From positions 1-9,282 of the forward strand of contig NIVA01000071.1 in the NCBI GenBank assembly GCA_002254335.1: 9,282 nt of DNA, read 5' to 3'. Below, in pieces: positions 6,737-9,282 of this stretch. The notes under the pieces were generated by a model that saw only the letters and a program-made list of their open reading frames with translations, did not search any database and was not told the origin of the DNA. The DNA comes from Bacteroidetes bacterium 4572_114 (GTDB taxonomy: Bacteria > Bacteroidota > Bacteroidia > Bacteroidales > 4484-276). The translations under genes and the position numbers were made by a program. Numbering within the stretch: position 1 is the first letter of the stretch; every line of letters starts with the position of its first letter.

Positions 6737-6865
6737 GAGTCCGGTCTAAAAAGCCCTTTTTTGCCGCGAATGCGTTAATATTATTTTCTAATTATCGCAT
6801 AATCACGTATTTGAAAATAGTAAAATTTCGCTAATTTTCAAAAACTTCGTTTTTAGACCGAACTC
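6737..6865. repeat. 129-bp MITE-like element bounded by 16-bp inverted ends
   Basis: The left end GAGTCCGGTCTAAAAA (6737-6752) and right end TTTTTAGACCGAACTC (6850-6865) are complementary at 15 of 16 positions. The interior is AT-rich, has no coding potential, and contains a second inverted repeat, TTTGAAAAT (6810-6818) with ATTTTCAAA (6834-6842). Flanks read ATCATT (6731-6736) and ACCATT (6866-6871), five of six identical, a possible but weak target duplication. No transposase is nearby, so mobility is inferred only from shape. Confidence 0.55.
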
Positions 6866-6930
6866 ACCATTCAATTGTTACAAACACTCCATCACTCCAT
6901 CTTTCCATTTTCCCACCTTTCCATTTTTCA

Positions 6931-6938
6931 TACCTTTG
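6931..6938 (+). promoter_or_regulatory. Candidate -7 box for the TPR gene
   Basis: TACCTTTG fits TAnnTTTG and lies 72 bp before the ATG at 7010, giving a leader of about 65 nt. It follows a pyrimidine-rich tract. The -33 element is not clear. Confidence 0.45.
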
Positions 6939-7009
6939 CTGCCGCAAAAAATCATAAAAACATACTAAAAAGCATATCGGCCTGTTTTATTTTCTAATCC
7001 TGAAAAAAC

Positions 7010-9282
7010 ATGAATAAATTCAACTTCATCATAATATTTTCCCTGGCAATTGGCCTAAGCATTGGAAGTTTTGCCCAAACAATACCCACCTTCCCGAAAG
7101 CTGATGATGTGTTCGGCAAGAAAAAAGCAAAACCAGACCAGGAAAAATTAGCTGCCGAGTATTTAAAAAATAAAGAGTTTGAAAAGGCGGCAGAACTTTA
7201 CGGGAAACTTTTTGAAGAAAAGCAGACACATTTTTTCTACACCTATTATATATATTGTCTCTTCGAGCTACAAGATTACAAATCAGCCCTGAAAGTTGTC
7301 AGAAAACAAATCAGGAACAACCCCGACAGGTTGCGGTACATGGTTGATGAAGGGTATATTTACACACTTTCGGGCGAACCAGACAAATCAAAGAAAATTT
7401 TTGATGAGGCATTCGACAATATCACCCCTAATGCAAACCAAATCAAAGGACTTGCCAATGCCTACAAATACAGGGCGCAAACCGATTATGCCATCCGCAC
7501 TTACTTAAAAGGCAGGAAAATCCTTCAGGACGATCAATTTCATCTTGAACTGGCGAGCATCTACAAGCAACTTGAAAACTATGACGAAATGGTTATAGAA
7601 TACCTTGATCAGATTGAGATTGATCAATCCCGGTTGAAAACCGTGAAGGGCAGGTTGCAGTCGGCCTTAAATGATGATCCTGAAGGGTTGATCAATGATG
7701 CACTGCGGACCGAGCTGCTTAGGCGGATACAGAGGCATCCTGAAACAATCATCAATTCGGAGATGCTGATCTGGCTTTCGGTGCAACAAAAAGATTTCAA
7801 CATGGCACTCATCCAATCCAAATCACTCGACCGACGGTTGCAGGAAGATGGATCAAGGATACTGGAACTGGCAAACCTTTGCATTTCCAACGAAAGTTAT
7901 GATAATGCCATCGACGCATTTAATTATCTCCTGGACAAAGGTGCCGACAGCCGCTATTATTTAGATGCAAAAATTGGTATCCTGAATGCCAGATATCTAA
8001 AAATTACCAACAGGTACGATTACACCCATCAGGATTTACTCGACCTGAAAAGTGAGTACCAAAAAGCACTTGTTGAATTTGGGGAAAATTCCTCCACTGT
8101 ACAAATCATGAAATATATGGCCCATTTGCAGGCTTTTTATCTTGATGAGATAGATGAGGCCATTGATCTCCTGAACAAAGCAGTGGAAATGCCAGGGGTG
8201 AAGCCGGCATTAAAAGCAGATTGCAAAATCGAATTGGGCGATATCCTTCTGTTTTCAGGTAGTGTGTGGGATGCAACCCTGCTCTATTCTCAGGTTGATT
8301 ATGACTTTAAGAACAATCCCCTGGGCCATAAGGCAAAATATAAAAATGCAAGGCTTTCGTATTACATCGGCGAATTCGGCTGGGCCAAGGCACAACTCGA
8401 TGTTTTGAAGGCCGCCACGTCAAAACTCATTGCCAACGATGCCATGGACCTTTCGCTCCTGATAAGCGACAATATTGATATGGACAGTTCCTACACGGCG
8501 TTAAGATATTTTTCAAAAGCCGATTTGCTTGTTTACCAGAATAAACCGGATGAGGCACTTTTGACTTTGGATTCCATACAGATGGTCGCACTCTGGCACC
8601 CATTGCATGATGAAGTACTTTTTAGCAAAGGGGAGATCATGCTGAAAAAAGGTGAATTTACGGTGGCAGACAGCTTATTCGCCAAGGTAGTTGACATGTA
8701 CCCTGAAGATATACTTGCCGATAATGCCCTGATGATAAGGGCCGATTTGAACGAACGGCAATTTGGTGATAACCTTAAACAACAAACATTGATCTCAGTT
8801 AGACCAAAAAAAAGCCTGGGGCAGCATTTTTTGAAAGATGAAAACATTGCCCGGAAAATTGTGGATAGCCTTCAATCCACAAGTTGTGTGTTGGAGATTG
8901 GGCCAGGGATGGGGGTGCTTACCAAATATCTGATCACCAAAACCGATAATCTGAAACTCATCGAAATCGATCCCGAATCTGTGGAATATCTTTCCGGTAC
9001 TTTTCCTGAGCTTCAGAAAAACATTATCCAGGCCGATTTTTTAAAAGTGAAACCGGATGAAATTTTTAATCGGCAATTTTCGATTATCGGAAATTTCCCA
9101 TACAACATCTCCAGCCAGATATTTTTCAAGGTAATCGAAAACCGGGAAATGATCCCCGAAGTTGTTGGCATGATACAAAAGGAGGTGGCCGAGAGGCTCG
9201 CATCTCCACCGGGAAATAAAACCTATGGAATCCTTTCGGTAATACTTGGGGCATTTTACGATATTGAGATATTGTTTTCGGT
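7010..9282 (+). CDS. In-frame fusion of exported TPR protein with RsmA (3' end outside window)
   Basis: One frame with no stop runs from the ATG at 7010 to the window edge (757 codons). Residues 1-22 are a signal peptide (hydrophobic FIIIFSLAIGLSIGSFAQ). Residues about 46-587 form a helical TPR-like array, with repeats near 46-73 (AAEYLKNKEFEKAAELYGKL), 76-106 and 108-139, and late ones such as GEIMLKKGEFTVADSLFAKV and MYPEDILADNALMIRADL. After QFGD (584-587) the TPR text stops abruptly and, within about ten residues, RsmA begins: VRPKKSLGQHFLKDEN from 597, EIGPGMG at 629-635 and NFPYNIS at 695-701. Periplasmic TPR proteins are thought to be assembly scaffolds, whereas RsmA methylates 16S rRNA in the cytoplasm, so a joined, exported product makes little sense. 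The TPR part seems to lack its last repeat and stop. The likeliest origin is an in-frame deletion, real or from assembly; a functional fusion is less likely. Confidence 0.85.
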   Translation, partial: MNKFNFIIIFSLAIGLSIGSFAQTIPTFPKADDVFGKKKAKPDQEKLAAEYLKNKEFEKAAELYGKLFEEKQTHFFYTYYIYCLFELQDYKSALKVVRKQIRNNPDRLRYMVDEGYIYTLSGEPDKSKKIFDEAFDNITPNANQIKGLANAYKYRAQTDYAIRTYLKGRKILQDDQFHLELASIYKQLENYDEMVIEYLDQIEIDQSRLKTVKGRLQSALNDDPEGLINDALRTELLRRIQRHPETIINSEMLIWLSVQQKDFNMALIQSKSLDRRLQEDGSRILELANLCISNESYDNAIDAFNYLLDKGADSRYYLDAKIGILNARYLKITNRYDYTHQDLLDLKSEYQKALVEFGENSSTVQIMKYMAHLQAFYLDEIDEAIDLLNKAVEMPGVKPALKADCKIELGDILLFSGSVWDATLLYSQVDYDFKNNPLGHKAKYKNARLSYYIGEFGWAKAQLDVLKAATSKLIANDAMDLSLLISDNIDMDSSYTALRYFSKADLLVYQNKPDEALLTLDSIQMVALWHPLHDEVLFSKGEIMLKKGEFTVADSLFAKVVDMYPEDILADNALMIRADLNERQFGDNLKQQTLISVRPKKSLGQHFLKDENIARKIVDSLQSTSCVLEIGPGMGVLTKYLITKTDNLKLIEIDPESVEYLSGTFPELQKNIIQADFLKVKPDEIFNRQFSIIGNFPYNISSQIFFKVIENREMIPEVVGMIQKEVAERLASPPGNKTYGILSVILGAFYDIEILFS
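8789..9282 (+). CDS. rsmA: 16S rRNA (adenine(1518/1519)-N6) dimethyltransferase RsmA/KsgA, possible internal TTG start, 3' partial
   Basis: This is the methyltransferase portion of the fused frame, listed separately because it may be translated on its own. RsmA dimethylates two adjacent adenines in the 3' hairpin of 16S rRNA late in 30S assembly, using S-adenosylmethionine. Visible motifs, in fused-frame numbering, are the N-terminal RPKKSLGQHFLKD (598-610), the SAM-binding EIGPGMG (629-635), IEID (651-654) whose acidic end contacts the SAM ribose, ADF (675-677), and the catalytic NFPY (695-698). QKEVAERLASPPGNKTYGIL follows. There is no ATG at the usual position. An in-frame TTG at 8789 would give MISVRPKK, matching normal RsmA starts, and TTG is also used by the permease at 1694. 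About 164 of the usual 260 or so residues are present; the rest lies beyond the window. Confidence 0.85.
   Translation, partial: MISVRPKKSLGQHFLKDENIARKIVDSLQSTSCVLEIGPGMGVLTKYLITKTDNLKLIEIDPESVEYLSGTFPELQKNIIQADFLKVKPDEIFNRQFSIIGNFPYNISSQIFFKVIENREMIPEVVGMIQKEVAERLASPPGNKTYGILSVILGAFYDIEILFS

Larger units (their letters stand above)
6389..7009. other. Non-coding region between serS and the TPR gene, rich in inverted repeats
   Basis: About 620 bases without a credible gene. It holds a 13-bp inverted repeat (6453-6498), a 16-bp palindrome (6505-6520), a 129-bp element with inverted ends (6737-6865), and a C/T-rich tract of repeated 'tccat' units (about 6880-6930). A promoter box follows at 6931. 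No T-run terminator follows serS closely. Confidence 0.6.

Overview
The window looks like chromosomal DNA from a Bacteroidota bacterium, probably of the Bacteroidales/Marinilabiliales type. Four things point there: several TAnnTTTG-type -7 promoter boxes (TACTTTTG, TATTTTTG, TATCTTTG, TACCTTTG); an exported protein with an adhesion-like CARDB-type stretch; a DUF4143 ATPase of the kind common in Bacteroidota; and the run rplU-rpmA ... serS ... TPR protein-rsmA, which I believe occurs in this phylum (from memory, not checked).

Layout. Positions 1-1175 (minus strand) hold the 5' part of a large secreted protein gene that is broken twice: a 22-bp tandem duplication shifts the frame inside the signal peptide, and a second frame change lies near 833. 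After an AT-rich spacer comes a ten-helix EamA/DMT permease (1694-2602). Next are ribosomal protein genes rplU (2680-2997) and rpmA (3028-3306) with a good promoter before and an intrinsic terminator after. Positions 3426-3547 form a GC-rich, palindrome-packed intergenic repeat. It is followed by an AT-rich DUF4143 ATPase (3797-4999) with a perfect 10-bp inverted repeat just upstream of its -7 box, which looks like an operator. serS (5120-6388) is intact. A 620-bp non-coding stretch after serS carries several inverted repeats, including a 129-bp element bounded by 16-bp inverted ends (6737-6865).

The most striking object is the last reading frame. From 7010 to the window end there is one uninterrupted frame that begins as a signal-peptide-bearing TPR protein and runs in frame, without a stop, into the 16S rRNA dimethyltransferase RsmA/KsgA. 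The TPR protein appears to lack its usual C-terminal end and RsmA its usual ATG, so this is most simply an in-frame deletion or an assembly join. A TTG at 8789 could still start a free cytoplasmic RsmA.

Functionally the intact genes serve translation (L21, L27, seryl-tRNA synthetase, rRNA methylation), with a transporter and an ATPase interspersed. I see no CRISPR array, tRNA, rRNA, transposase or defence operon. The unusual content is gene breakage, gene fusion and intergenic palindromic elements rather than a recognisable new multi-gene system.
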